The notes under the pieces are model-generated. The model ran no database searches, was not told the DNA's origin, and saw only the letters and a list, made by a program, of their open reading frames with translations. A DNA stretch of 64,000 nt from Tetragonia tetragonoides (taxonomy: Eukaryota > Streptophyta > Magnoliopsida > Caryophyllales > Aizoaceae): the NCBI GenBank assembly GCA_038025085.1, contig CM076144.1, positions 31,617,501-31,681,500 of the forward strand, read 5' to 3'. A program made the translations under genes and the position numbers. Positions 47,895 through 59,502 of the stretch are shown piece by piece (the first letter of the stretch is position 1; every line of letters begins with the position of its first letter).

Positions 47895-48060
47895 TAGGGT
47901 GACCGCTAGAGCTCCTAGCGGCTGTGCTAGAGCTCCAGCGGTTGCCGTTTGGGCTAGCGGTTTGGCCGCTTGTCCCAGAGGTCATGCTGCTTACTGGAGC
48001 GGCTCAGTCGCTTGTCCTAACGGCTAAGCCGTCCAGACTAGCTGAGAGGCCGCCTGGCCC
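47895..48060 (+). repeat. GC-rich palindrome array before the DUF7745-like unit
   Basis: Diverged units of the same type as 43900-44112: CTAGCGGTTTGGCCGCTTG, GGAGCGGCTCAGTCGCT, ACGGCTAAGCCGT. It ends about 160 bp before the ATG at 48220. A GA microsatellite follows at 48172-48190. Confidence 0.75.
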
Positions 48061-48219
48061 CCTGTTTCATCGGTTGTCTGAATTTCCTTAATTTTTCGAC
48101 GAGAATCAACCGTGACCTTTATATAGTCGGGTTTCCTTCTCTTCTCTTCTTACCACTTACTTTGAGCCCCTAGAGAGAGAGAGAGAGAGTTCCTTGAGAG
48201 AAAATCCTTAATCTTAACA

Positions 48220-49787
48220 ATGGGGAACTTTGATGATGTCTTTGATGCTTGGTTGGCCTCCATGATGGTAGAGGAGAGGTTAGAGCTTACCCCTTTCCAT
48301 CTTAATGCCTTCTTTCACTTCAAACAAGTTAAGATTTTGTGGGACTTCCTTCATGCTTCCATTGAGTTTTGGGACCCAAAGTTCCATGTTTTTCGTTTTG
48401 GCGCTCATGAGATGTGCCCGTTGGTGGAGGAGTTCTCCGATATCATTGGTTTTGCAACCCAAGGCCCTCCCGTTGTTCCTTAATTGGGGAACACTTTTGC
48501 GGGTGATTTTCAAAGATACCTCGGGTTGTCCCCTCGTCAAGTGGGTCAAGTGCTTCATGGTGAAGGTGTTGATCTGGCCAAGCTAGTGACTTTCTTCACC
48601 TCTAGGGCCCGGGATGCGATGGATATGAGGTACAAAAAGTGTGCCTTTGTATTTTGCCTCCTCCATCGTTATTTATTCGTTGGTGGTAATGAAGATGCTC
48701 TTATTCCATCCGAAAAGAAGTCTACAATCAATAGGGGCATAGCTTGCCTTCTTAGGGTGACCGAGAAAATTCAATGGGATAGCTCTCCTATGCACTTGGT
48801 CGTGGGAGAGACAATCCTTGCTTTAGATAGGCTCAAGAGAAATCCTCAAGAGTCCTTTACCGGGAGCCCTTTACTCCTTGAAGTATGTTTTATGATAAAG
48901 CCTTAATCTTTATGGATTTAACTTTATTTGGTGAAATTCTCATCTTGTATTGACTTGAATTTTCCTTTTGTTGTTTTTGTGTAGATATGGCTTCAAGAGA
49001 GACTCCACTTGCTTGAGGCTCCCATTGACACTAGGAAGTTCCTCCCTAAGCATTTTCCGGCGAGGCGTCGAAAGTTCTCCGAATCCTCTCGGGAGGAGTG
49101 GATAGCATATTTCTACACCGACATCCAACCGGCTTGGTTCGTCCCATGGTGGTGTACCACCAAAATTGTAGGGTTTAGTGAGAACGTGCATTTGACGAGG
49201 ATCATTGGTTTGTATACTTTGACGTTCTTCTTACCGAACCGCCTCCTCCGCCAATACGGCTTGAGGCAAAGGATCCCGAATGTAAGTTGTGAACCTCCTT
49301 GCCAAAGGCCTTTAGCATCCTCCTTGGTGTCTAATTGGGAGCGGCACTGGAACCGTCGCCAAGAGTGGACTAAGCCGGTATACCGTATTCAAACGGGTTA
49401 TCTAGCTTTTATGAGGAATGGATTTGGAGCGGTGACCATCAAGTCAACCAAAGGCTCCTAGAAGAGGAAAAAGAGTCGTTCAAAGCCCGCAAATATGATG
49501 AGCCCAGTAATGTAAGGATATCTCCCATTGATAGGCCCACTAGACCTTCCAAGCCCCAAACTAAAGGTAAGGGAAAAGGCAAGGCAAAGGCCCAATCTAA
49601 GAAAAGGAAGAATCCGGCCCACTCGGCCAAGCAAGTAGCTCCAATTAGGCCCAATGATCACGAGGCCCCTTCTAGCTATGGTAGGGAAAGATGGGCTCCA
49701 AGAGAACGAATGGAACTTGATGAGCCTATCGAGCCTATCCAAGGCCCGAAGTTAATAAGGAGGAGTAGTCCACCTCTAGTTGTCTAG
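48220..49787 (+). pseudogene. DUF7745-like antisense gene of the Tat element
   Basis: Exon 1 is 48220-48882 (221 codons, donor GAA/GTATGT), the intron is 48883-48984 (acceptor GTGTAG), and exon 2 runs from 48985. The N-terminus WDFLHASIEFWDPKFHVFRFG-type, then EMCPLVEEFSDIIGF, resembles the transposon-associated DUF7745 / PMD-like family; exon 2 has WIAYFYTDIQPAWFVPWW and a basic, Lys/Pro-rich tail. TAA at 48481-48483 interrupts exon 1 in frame, and a shift near 49400 separates LAFMRNGF from the frame SFYEEWIWSG that runs to the stop at 49785-49787. Family assignment rests on remembered motif pattern, so moderate confidence. Confidence 0.65.
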
Positions 49788-50200
49788 CAAGTCTTTCTTT
49801 TTTCATAGTAGTATAATTCAAATAATGGGTTTGCATGCCCAAATAGATGTAGTTTAGAATTGCCCTCTTATTCATCTATTTTTTTTGCATTTTTATTATT
49901 AGAGCATGTAATGGACTTTAGCCATATTAATTAAAGACTTGCTTATTTTTGCATTAATCGAATGGATTAAAACTCCCTTAGAGATTTATTTTACTAAAGT
50001 GGCCGGGCCCAAGTTATATGGGTTACCTACATATCCATACGGAATCAGGCCAATGCAGTTCGTAAAACCAAATCCTGTTTTTTCATTATTTTATTTTATT
50101 TTATTTTATTTTTTTCGGGTCATGGGCCCCGCGTGAACGAGTTTGACCGATTTTGACTTGGACTTGGTGCCTTAGTGAGCTCTCTCAAAGATTTAATATT
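49788..50200. other. Spacer between antisense unit and integrase
   Basis: T-rich with a TTTTATTTTA run (50080-50115). Probably holds both 3' untranslated ends. No gene. Confidence 0.6.
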
Positions 50201-51316
50201 TTATGCATAGAATCGTTTAAGTTGGTCCATATTTGTGAGTTGAGTGAACTCGTTGCCGCCTAAATCCATTAACTTTACCGCTCCACTGGATAATATCGTC
50301 TTGATAATGTATGGGCCAGCCCAATTAGGCTTGAACTTTCCCCGAGGGTCGACTACAATTGGTCTTACCTCTTTTACGACTAAGTCTCCTTCTTTTAGTC
50401 CTCTAGCCTTGAATCGTTGATCAAAATGTCTTGCCATCCTTGCTTGGTAGACATGACCGTAATGTAGGACATTGAGTCGTCTTTCATCTAGCAAGACCAA
50501 TTGCTCATCCCAGGCTCGGACCCAATCTACTTCGGGTAATTCACTTTCCAAAGCTATTCTTAAGGAAGGGATTTCTACCTCGACTGGGAGTATCGCCTCC
50601 ATTCCGTATACTAAAGAATAAGGCGTTGCTCCTGTTGAAGATCGAATAGTTGTTCTATATCCCCGTAAGGCGAATTGTAGCTTGTCGGGCCAATTTTCGT
50701 AGGTTTCCGTCATCTTGGCTATCATTTGCTTCACCTTCTTGTTTGCGGACTCTACGACTCCATTCGTTTGTGGCCTATAAGGTGAAGACTGTCGATGTTG
50801 AATTTTAAACTTAGTAAAAAGTTCGACAACATCTTTTTTTAATTGGGTCCTGTGATCACTTATGATTTCGTGGGGTACTCCATAGCTGGTAATGAAGTTT
50901 TCATGTATGAACTTTGCCACGTGCTTTGACGCTATTTTTGCATACGAACGAGCTTCAACCCATTTGGTGAAATAATCTATCGCGACTAGTATGCATTCAT
51001 GGACTTCTTTTCCTATAGGGGAGATTTTTCCAATGATGTCAATGCCCCATGCAGAGAACGGCGATGGTGAGGTGCATGTATGTAGAGGAGTAGGAGGTCT
51101 ATGTTGTAAATTGGCGTGGAATTGGCAGCGTGTGCACTTTCTTACGTATTCGATGCAGTCCTTTTCAATCGTAGTCCAATAGTATCCTTGCCTTAGCATT
51201 TTCTTGACCAAGGTGAGTCCATTCATATGGGGACCACATACGTCGTTATGTATGTCGCTCATGACTTTGCTTGCCTCACGTTCCTTTAAACATAGAAGAC
51301 TTAGCCCTTGTGGTGT
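50201..51316 (-). pseudogene. Tat gypsy integrase, cut off from RT by a stop
   Basis: Begins downstream of TAG 51317-51319; the frame is otherwise open for about 370 codons. The zinc finger is HNDVCGPH plus CTRCQ. The core has WGIDIIG, IISDHRTQL and VVESANKK (D, D, E). The C-terminal part ends KPNWAGPYIIK and LTNMDQLKRFYA. A normal integrase, readable only as a separate piece. Joins the viral-like cDNA into the host genome in intact relatives. Confidence 0.88.
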
Positions 51317-53300
51317 CTATTTATAAAGTTTGCCTTGCCCATGTATGTATTGTGCAGCTAGTCTTCTTAAAGCTCTTTGTGCCCTAGGTGTTGATTGTGG
51401 AGGGTAATCACCTTTGGCTAGTAGATTGAGAATGTCTGTAAACCATTCCTCTTCTTCCTCGTTGACGCATACTTCGAGTGCATTACAAAAGGCGGGCTCA
51501 GTGCGCCTTTGAATGTGAATGAGCATGGAGATTACATTATCTGGAATATTTATCATGGAGGCCATCTTTGCTAAGGCATCCGCGAACTGGTTGTCATCTT
51601 TAGGAAGGTACGTAAAACGGACGTGAGTGAAATATTTGGCTATCTTTTCAAGATATGCCTGGTAAGGTGCCAGGGATTCGCTTTTCACTCTCCATTTTTT
51701 GGATACTTGATTTATGATGAGAGTTGAATCTCCATATACCTTTAGATCCTTAATTTGTAGTTCTATTGCCGCTTCTAACCTGATGATGCATGCTTCATAT
51801 TCGGCGCCGTTGTTAGTCACCTCATGGTCTAGTTTGACAGCTATGGGAGTATGTGTGCCTTCTGGGCTGACTAATAATACTCCTACGACATAACCTTTTT
51901 GGTTTGATGCTCCGTCAAAGTACAACTGCCAAGTGGTTTCTTCGACACTCATTATTCCTTCATCAGGAAAGTGATGTGTGGCATCTTCGCTATTAACTGG
52001 GTTTTCAGCGAGATGTTCAGAAATGGCATGCGCTTTGATCGCCTTTTGGTGCTCAAAAGTTAGATCGAATTCTGAAAGCATGACAGTCCACCTTGCTATT
52101 CTTCCACTAAGAATGGGTTTTTCAAACAAGTACTTTAGTGAATTCATCCTTGACTTTATAATGATAGAATGTTGTAGCATGTAGTGTCGAAGCTTCTTTG
52201 TTGCAGTGACCAATGCGAGACACGTCTTCTCTAGTGTGGAGTAGTGCGTTTCGTATTCTAAGAATTTCTTGCTAAGGTAGTATATTGCCTTTTCATCATT
52301 CTCTACCTTTTGGGCAAACATAGCACCCATGGCGGTTTCTGTGACTGTTAGGTATAGCATAAGTGGTTTTCCCTGAATTGGTGGAACCAAAATGGGTGGA
52401 TTAGCTAGATACTCCTTAATTTTTTCGAAGGCTTGTTGGCATTGATCATCCCAGGTAGATTTATTGTCCTTCTTGAGCTTTTTGAAGATGGGCTCGCATG
52501 TAATAGTCAATTTGGATATGAATCGACTTATATATTGGAGCCCTCCTAAGAATCCTTTTATCTCCTTTTCATTTTTGGGAGATGACATATCTCTTATAAC
52601 TTTGATTTTGGTAGGATCAATTTCAATGCCTCTTGTACTTATGACAAATCCTAAGAGCTTGCCAGAAGTTACTCCAAATGTGCACTTTTGAGGATTTAAT
52701 CTCATGTTGTAATTCCGAAGCCTGTCGAAGAATTTCTTTAGAGAGGGTATATGCCCTTCTCTCTCCTTGGATTTGATGATCATATCGTCTACATACACCT
52801 CGGCTTCCTTGTGCATCATGTCATGTGGAAGGGAAGTTGCTGTTCTTTGGTATGTTGCTCCCGTATTCTTCAACCCGAAAGGCATGACGGTATAGCAATA
52901 TGTTCCCCATTGGGTTATGAAGGTGGTTTTCTCCATATCTTCTTCGGCCATTTGTATTTGGTTACCCAGCATAGCCGTCCATGAATAATAAGAGGGCATG
53001 TCATGCGGTATTGTCCACCAGTACGTCAATATGTGGCAAGGGAAAGTCGTCCTTTGGACTTGCCTTGTTTAGATCTCTGAAATCGACACACATCCTTACT
53101 TTGCCGTCCCTTTTTGGAACGAGCACTATATTAGCGACCCATTATGGATATTGAGCGACCTTAATAAAACCTGCTGCGAGTTGTTTCTGCACCTCTTCTT
53201 TGATTTTTAGTGTCAACTCAGGTTTCATTCTCCGAAGTTTTTGCTTTACCGGCTTTGAATTAGGATTGAGCGGTATTGTATGCTGTGCTATTTCACGACT
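51317..53300 (-). pseudogene. Tat gypsy reverse transcriptase and two RNase H domains, broken
   Basis: On the minus strand: KPVKQKLRRMKPE (about 53250), then YP-stop-WVAN (TAA about 53143), MCVDFRDLNKASPKDDFPLP (about 53080), a frame change near 53020, MPFGLKNTGATYQR, the active-site YVDDMI (about 52790), a gypsy-type RNase H (52360-52100), and a second archaeal-type RNase H with YFDGASNQKG, NNGAEYEA and YGDSTLI (51930-51720), ending at TAG 51317-51319. Dual RNase H marks the Tat lineage. Confidence 0.88.
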
Positions 53301-53670
53301 TATTTCCGGCATATCTTTGTAGGACCAAGCGAAAACGACTATGTATTTTTATACGAGATTTATAAAGCTTTCTCGCTCTTTGGATGTAAACGATAAGCCA
53401 ATGCGCACTTGGCGCGGCTCTTGATCGCTTGCAGGATTGATTAATTCTGTTTCTTCCATAATTGAAGTCTTTTGTTCATGCTCTTATAGTCCTTTAGTTA
53501 CTTCTTTGGGCAATTCTTGTTCATCTTTTGAATTATTAGCTACTAACTAATCCAAGAAGTAAGCAGAATAAGTAATCATTTCATTGATAGAGGAAACTGG
53601 AACATCAACTGAGCCATTACTATTGACTTTAGCATCATTAGACTTGCAAACAGAATTAAACATGGATATG

Positions 53671-53772
53671 GGTGGACCACCCGACTCTACTATATTAGAC
53701 TCTTCTTCAGAATTAGACTTAGTCCAAGCCAACTGAAGAAGAGTCTAATATAGTAGAGTTGGGTGGTCCACC
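53671..53772. repeat. Near-perfect 40-bp inverted repeat in pol
   Basis: Arms 53671-53710 and 53733-53772 match at 39 of 40 positions, with a 22-bp loop. Located in the spacer between protease and RT. It would form a strong hairpin in RNA. A local inverted duplication is the simplest cause. Confidence 0.92.
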
Positions 53773-54187
53773 GAGTCAGTGTCGGTGTCAGGCTTGGACT
53801 CTTCGGAGATCGTGATCTTGATCTTCTTTCCGTTGGCTCCCGTCCATCTTATGGTGCGTTTCTGCTTTGTGAGTTGACCCTCGTTTGGAGTGATCAACTT
53901 AGTTGCGTCAACGTTTTCATCTTGAATTGCATTATTGACATTGTGGAGCTCCTCATCTTCTGGATGGCGATGCTCTTGTCCAAATAATAGACCCAAAGCG
54001 TTGTTGGGTGTGTCCTCTACCCAATCAAAGTTTAGCCTCCTGCTTACAGGCAAAGGATTTTCTTCCAGCGCGTAGCAGTTTTAGAAGAATTCGAATCCGG
54101 AAACCTGGATTTCATAAACAAGGAGAACATAGGGCTCGGGAAAGCCATAATAAGGGAATAGATCTCCAGACTGGACGAACTGCCCGT

Positions 54188-55228
54188 TTAGTGTGTGCGC
54201 GTATGGTGCCATGGGTATGTCATAGACTTTGTTTTCCTTGATGGCCCTTCTCTTCGCCTTTTCTTTGGCGATGTATTCCTATAATTCCTGTTTGGTAGGG
54301 TTGTAGCCCAACCCAAAAAGATTATTTCCGGCTTGGATAACCAAACTGGAAGTGGTTTGGAGACATCTTTGCCTAGAGATGTTCCAGGGAAGTGCCCCTG
54401 GTTTCTTAGAATGGCATTAATTCCTAGGTGGGAATATGGTGCAAAAGCAGCTATATCTTGCTCAAGTAGGGTGACGCCTCCAGTCATAAAACCCCAGAAT
54501 TCTTCATCTTGCGCAGTGTGCTTGACTTTAAGAACTAGCGTGTCTTCAATGCTAGCGATCATAGAATCAGGTCTAACCTCTGGAACTACCCCTCCGACCA
54601 TCATTTTGACCTTTTGGTGTAATGTTGAAGCTATCGCGTTTAATCCATGGAGCCATGGGCGTCCTAGGAGTAAATTGAATGAAGCTGGGATGTCCATGAC
54701 ATGGAATTGTACCATTTTCTCAATTGGTCCAGTGTTAAGGTTAACAGAAAATATGCCTAAGACGTTTCGTTTGGAATTGTCGTAGGCTCTCAATCCTTGT
54801 GCGGCATGCTCGAGGTTGTTGACATTTATGCCCAAGCATTGGGCGGTCCTTAGGGGATAAACGTTGACAGCGGACCCATTGTCTATTAGAGTCATTGGGA
54901 CCTGTTTCTTCTCACATATAGAAGTTAGTTAGAGTGCCTTGTTGTGATGAGTTCCTTCGGGTGGAAGGTCTTCATTAGTGAATGCAATTGCTTGCAAAGA
55001 ATTTCCTTTCGTGAGGAGATTGACTAAGTCATCTGGAGTAGATTCGGGGGAAACCATAGTTTGGTTAAGTGCTTTTAGTAAAGCATTCCTATTTACCTGA
55101 GAGGTAGTCAAAAGTTGCCATATAGAGATATCGGCCTTAGTCTTTTGAAGCTGTTTAAGCAGTGTAGTGCCATCATCCTCTATTGGAGGGTTTTGGTCAT
55201 TGTTTTGGACTAGTGGAGAGTCTCTCAC
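54188..55228 (-). pseudogene. Tat gypsy protease region, broken
   Basis: An upstream piece has TTLLKQLQKTKADISIW and LLKALNQ (Tat gag-pol linker). After TAA near 54929 the protease follows with MTLIDNGSAVNVYPL (active site DNGS) and SFNLLLGRPWLHG. The tail has a frame change near 54190. Another open piece (54053-53745) continues the linker to RT. Confidence 0.82.
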
Positions 55229-55337
55229 TTATGGTATGACTGAAGCTGTATTTTGTACTGGATCTTTGTTCTGGAGATGGGGTGGTATATAGTGCCTTCC
55301 CGACCTCGTGAGGTGTTCGACCTCAAGAGATTCATCA

Positions 55338-56770
55338 TCAGAAGAGGGTAGCATCTTCCTCGTCGCTATCACTTTCCCAAAGTCCGGCTACCTCTAGGTG
55401 GAGGTAGTCAAGCTTAAATGGTGGGATAGAATGTCCAGTTGGCATAATAAGGCGAGATGGGTCCTTTTCCTCTTCTTCATTTGTAATGACGAAAACCGCG
55501 CTTACAGGATTGGTGTTGTTGTTTGGAGTGGGAACATTCTTTGGCTTGGGAATAGTCCCATTGTCAAAAAGATCCTGGATTTTATTTTTGAGCGTCCAAC
55601 ACTTCTCGGTGTCATGTCCTTTTCCTCTATGGAATTTGCAATAATGATTAGGATTCCATGATGGGCTCCTTTTTTTGATGTCAGGATCCGGAGTGGAACC
55701 CATGACATTGAGATAGTCATTCTTGACAAGCTTTTCCAATGCTTTAGCATAGGTCATGCCTAATGGGGTGTATTGCCTTTGCGGTTTGTCGTAGACAGCA
55801 TTGACTTCATTAACCTTGTTGGAAGAGCTTCCCGAGTTGGGATTCTTCTTGTAGTTCGAGTTATAAGTGCCTTTGTTGAAGAAGGCCTTGCTTTTCTCCT
55901 TTTTAAGTGCTTGATCGTCCTCTATGAGCAATCCCACACTATTGAGTTGTGTGTATGAAGTAATCGCTTGATATTTGAGAGGATTCAAGTAAGGAGGTTG
56001 TAAGTTCTTGATAAGTTTCCGAATTTTCTCTTCCTCGGATGGGCAGTCAAGCATTTCGGCCACTTTAGTTCTCGATTTCTTAACAAAGTCAGTGAAGCTT
56101 TCATTTTCACCTTGCTTTATTGCTTCCAACTCTCTCATGGTAGTTGGTTGGATGACGTTATCGGCATACCTAGTGAGGAACAAACTAGACACTTTGTCCC
56201 ATTTCTGGATCTGACTGGGCTCAAGCTTGAAGAACCATGCCCTAACAGTGGGTCCAAGGTTTGTGAGAAAGGATGAATATAGAGGTCAGGATCCACTCCT
56301 CTTAGGCCCATTGCGGTGGTGAAAGCCCTTATGTGATCTTTTGGATCATCGGTCCCTTTGAAGGTGGGGACTTCAGGCATAGAGAACTTTTGTGGGAGCT
56401 TCCCCTTGATGTGAGAGGAATATCCTTCAGCATTGATCATGTAGTCACTTATGATCTTGTTTTGAGTCAGAGCTAACTCAAGGTTCTTAATTTGAGCACT
56501 TAGCTCTTCTACTTTGTCATCTCGAGGTGGAGGATCATGTTGGTTAAAGGGGTCAACTTCCTTAACCTTGCTTTCTATCCATGTCACACAGTTTCCCATG
56601 GTTTCCAACATTGTCATCATTTCAGTCAACATCTCATCAGTAGTTTTAGGTGGTGGAGGTGGCATATCACCTTCGGCCATTTCCATTAACTTAGAACCAG
56701 GTGGTCGATATGGAGGGGGAGTAACAAACATTGCGCCAGATCTAGCTTTGCTCGAAGGGGGAGACTCCAA
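55338..56770 (-). pseudogene. Tat gypsy gag, frameshifted
   Basis: Minus strand. The N-part (56770-56225) has a Pro-rich leader, a coiled-coil-like stretch (VEELSAQIKNLELALTQNK) and FKGTDDPKDHIRAF. A shift near 56190-56230 leads to TRYADNVIQPTTMRELEAIKQGENES, then the zinc knuckle CKFHRGKGHDTEKC, of the C-X2-H-X4-H-X4-C type seen in Tat gag. It ends at 55338 after an acidic tail. Nucleocapsid-like coat protein relic. Confidence 0.85.
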
Positions 56771-57010
56771 TACGAGCTTCCTAACTAGACGTTGATTACT
56801 ATGATCGCGCTCCCAACTTTAGGACCGACTGTTTTTTTCCCAATCCTGGACAACGGATAAGACTTAGAAAAGGAAAGACTAACAAGTTCCACAAAAGAAA
56901 AGTTTTAAAACAAAGGTGGGAAACTACTATGTAGAATATTGTATCAACATAGTGACCCTTGGGGACTAAGTAATGGGTTAGGTCAAAAGATCTCCACGCG
57001 GGATAAAAAT
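56771..57010. other. Gypsy leader, no gene
   Basis: Untranslated region between the primer site and gag. Nothing coding. Confidence 0.6.
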
Positions 57011-57200
57011 AAAAGATATTATACTCTTGACTAAAAGGAGAGGGGAGAGATGTTATCTCGACTCAATATGGGATAAAGCAAAAGATATTATACTCTTGAC
57101 TAAAAGGAGAGGGGAGAGATATTATCTCGACTCAATATGGGATAAAGCAAAAGATATTATACTCTTGACTAAAAGAAAAGGGAAAGATATTGTCGAGATC
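57011..57200. repeat. 69-bp tandem repeat, about 2.7 copies
   Basis: Units begin AAAAGATATTATACTCTTGA at 57011, 57080 and 57149. The period is a multiple of three, so one frame stays open. It lies in the 5' leader. Confidence 0.92.
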
Positions 57201-57925
57201 TTTGACTAAAAGTTACTAACTAAATAAAGAGAAAGAATAAAGCATTCAAATCTTTCCTAAGGTAATGAGCATCATATAGAGCATTCAACGATATTGTTTA
57301 CTAAAAATAAAGATTCTAGACTCAATCTTAAGACAAAATCTAGACTCAAAAAACAAAAAGATCCTAATTCGGGTGTAACCTAATATTCTATGACGACCAA
57401 AAAGACTACGCAAAGATTGCGTTCACATATGGGCAAACAGCACAACAGCGTAGATGACATGATCATGAAAATCTAGCATGGACATGGGACTGAGTTTCAA
57501 TCCTAATTATTTGTTCTAGTTCATGCAATGGGGTCGGCTTAAGGGTTTTGGTCAAAAGGTACTCATGATCAAGAATGTACAACAATCTGCGGGATGCGCG
57601 ACAATATGAGGCATTCTTGTTATCCTACTCGTCGAATGGACGAATGCGTAGGAAGGTACATGAGGTGGAGGGATCCATGTTTCTTGGCAAAGAAGAATCG
57701 AGTGGATTCTCACCAAGGCACTTCACCACACTCCATTGGCTAAGAAACTAGTTTGAACTTGTAAAACAAGCTCGGAAGTTGCGCAAGCGCATGCACATGA
57801 ATGCAATGAATGCAATTTAATAGATGAATGACAAGTCACAAAATAATAAGAAGAACACTCAAGGTAGTGAGCCAAGCAAAAATAATAACATTGAATCGAT
57901 TTTCAAGTTACACCCTCTTAATCAT
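57201..57925. other. Gypsy leader, no gene
   Basis: Continuation of the untranslated 5' region, AT-rich. Nothing else recognised. Confidence 0.6.
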
Positions 57926-57945
57926 GTCCCCAGTGAAGTCGCCAC
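57926..57945 (-). other. Gypsy primer-binding site
   Basis: GTGGCGACTTCACTGGGGAC on the minus strand, directly inside the 5' LTR. TGGCGACTCC.CTGGGGA-type sites in Tat/Ogre elements are thought to use tRNA-Arg. The tRNA identity is from memory, the position from sequence. Confidence 0.65.
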
Positions 57946-59502
57946 TGTAGGCTACCGGATTTTTCTCCCCTTTTTCTTCGCCCCTTCTTCTTGGTTTCCG
58001 GGCGGCCGGAACGGGCAGCCTGGGAGAGCGCGGTCATTCGGGTTTTCGTGAATCTTTGAGTGTAAATGCACATGAAGATTTTCCTTTCGCACTAAGGACA
58101 TGATTATGATTGTCGGAAGTCGCCACCAAATTTAAAGAAATTTGGAACCCCTAGAATCAAATCGATAGTCTAAAAAGACGTCAACTCAATTCCTGTGCAC
58201 CCCAATCCCTATTGGGGAAACTGACTTCATAAATGAGTTCGGGGGCGTGAGTACAACCCAAGAAGGTGTTGGGCACTCAACTCGCCCGTTGACAACAACG
58301 ACCTTTACTAATCGATTCAATGTAATTATTAATGCTACGGTTCCAACTCAAGTTGTCCAAATTCCTAGTTTTAACTATCGGGTTGAACAAACGTTATTAT
58401 TGTGACCACTTTTAACAATTTATCAAATTACATGCTTTTATTGCTAGAAAACGATAAATATGCTAAAACTTGCGAGTTAGAAGGCAAACAAATAATTCAT
58501 CCACCAATCCACAAACAAAGCATAATTTAATCATAAAAAGCAATAAATAGCAAATTTATACATTCATTCATCCATTAATTAAGCTTAATACAAGCCCTTT
58601 TGCTCAAAACGCGCCATGCATGTACATATCACATAAACCAAATTCGTTATTAATAACAAATAATATAAAATATATTGAAAACCCTCAGGTTGGATTACCT
58701 GGATGCTCACAATGAACTTATTGGCTTATATTGCTTCAATTCATGCTCTTGATGAGGTGTGAGGTTTTATTTTGTGGTGCTAGGGATAACCTAAAGAAGG
58801 AGTAGAATCAGAATTTCTTGTTTAATATGAGAGAGAATGTGAAAAGACCAACCTAGGGGTTTCTAACTGCCAACCTCTTCAACTGAACCCTAAGGTTTGT
58901 TTATATAGAAGAGGGGGAGCTGTCAGGGTTTGGCACGGAAAACGAATGGGCCTTGAATTTGCCGTCTACAAGAAAAGGTCCAGGCGGCCATGCAACTAGG
59001 CCGAACGGCTATGCCGGCAGGACAAGCGGTCAAGCCTCTTGGCAAGCGGTCTAGCCGCTAGGCAAGCGGACAAGCCGCTTGGTCTAGCGGCATAGCCGGC
59101 TTGTCCTAGCGGTCAACGATTGAACTCAAGCGTGACCGCTTGGAGCTGGACCGGCCTGCCTGCATAGGCGCCTGACGTGCTTTTCACGCGGGGGAGGCTT
59201 TTTCGAAGGGGTCCACGCGGGATTGACTGAGTTCTCTTGTTTGACCAAGGGTTGATTCAAGGATTTGGGTTCCCTTTCGGGCCCTTAGGTTTAAAGAGGC
59301 CTATCTCTCAGTTTTGGACTCCAATTGAATTGAGTCCAACTGGTTTCGATCACCTGTACAAAGGCTTCCACTGGTTACTTCAAATGAACTGGGCTAATCA
59401 TCAGAGAAATTATTCTCGCAACCCAAGTTCGAGCAAAATCCAATCCTTTCATCATCGGGTTTTTATGGGAACTTATCATAGACACAATTTTTGGTGTCTA
59501 CA
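57946..59502 (-). repeat. Gypsy 5' LTR (right)
   Basis: Matches 41443-43005 end to end. Carries its own AGCGG palindrome cluster (about 58984-59110). Confidence 0.92.

Larger units (their letters stand above)
41443..59502 (-). mobile_element. Ty3/gypsy Tat-lineage retrotransposon with antisense extra genes
   Basis: About 18.06 kb, with LTRs of 1,563 bp (41443-43005) and 1,557 bp (57946-59502) and a perfect 5-bp target duplication CTTAT (41438-41442, 59503-59507). In minus orientation: 5' LTR, primer site, leader with a 69-bp tandem repeat, gag, protease, RT with two RNase H domains, integrase, then a 7-kb 3' region with two plus-strand units and tandem hairpin repeats. The gRH plus aRH arrangement and the DNGS protease are Tat (Ogre/Retand-like) traits. 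Similar LTRs suggest a relatively recent insertion, yet pol has several nonsense codons. Confidence 0.9.
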
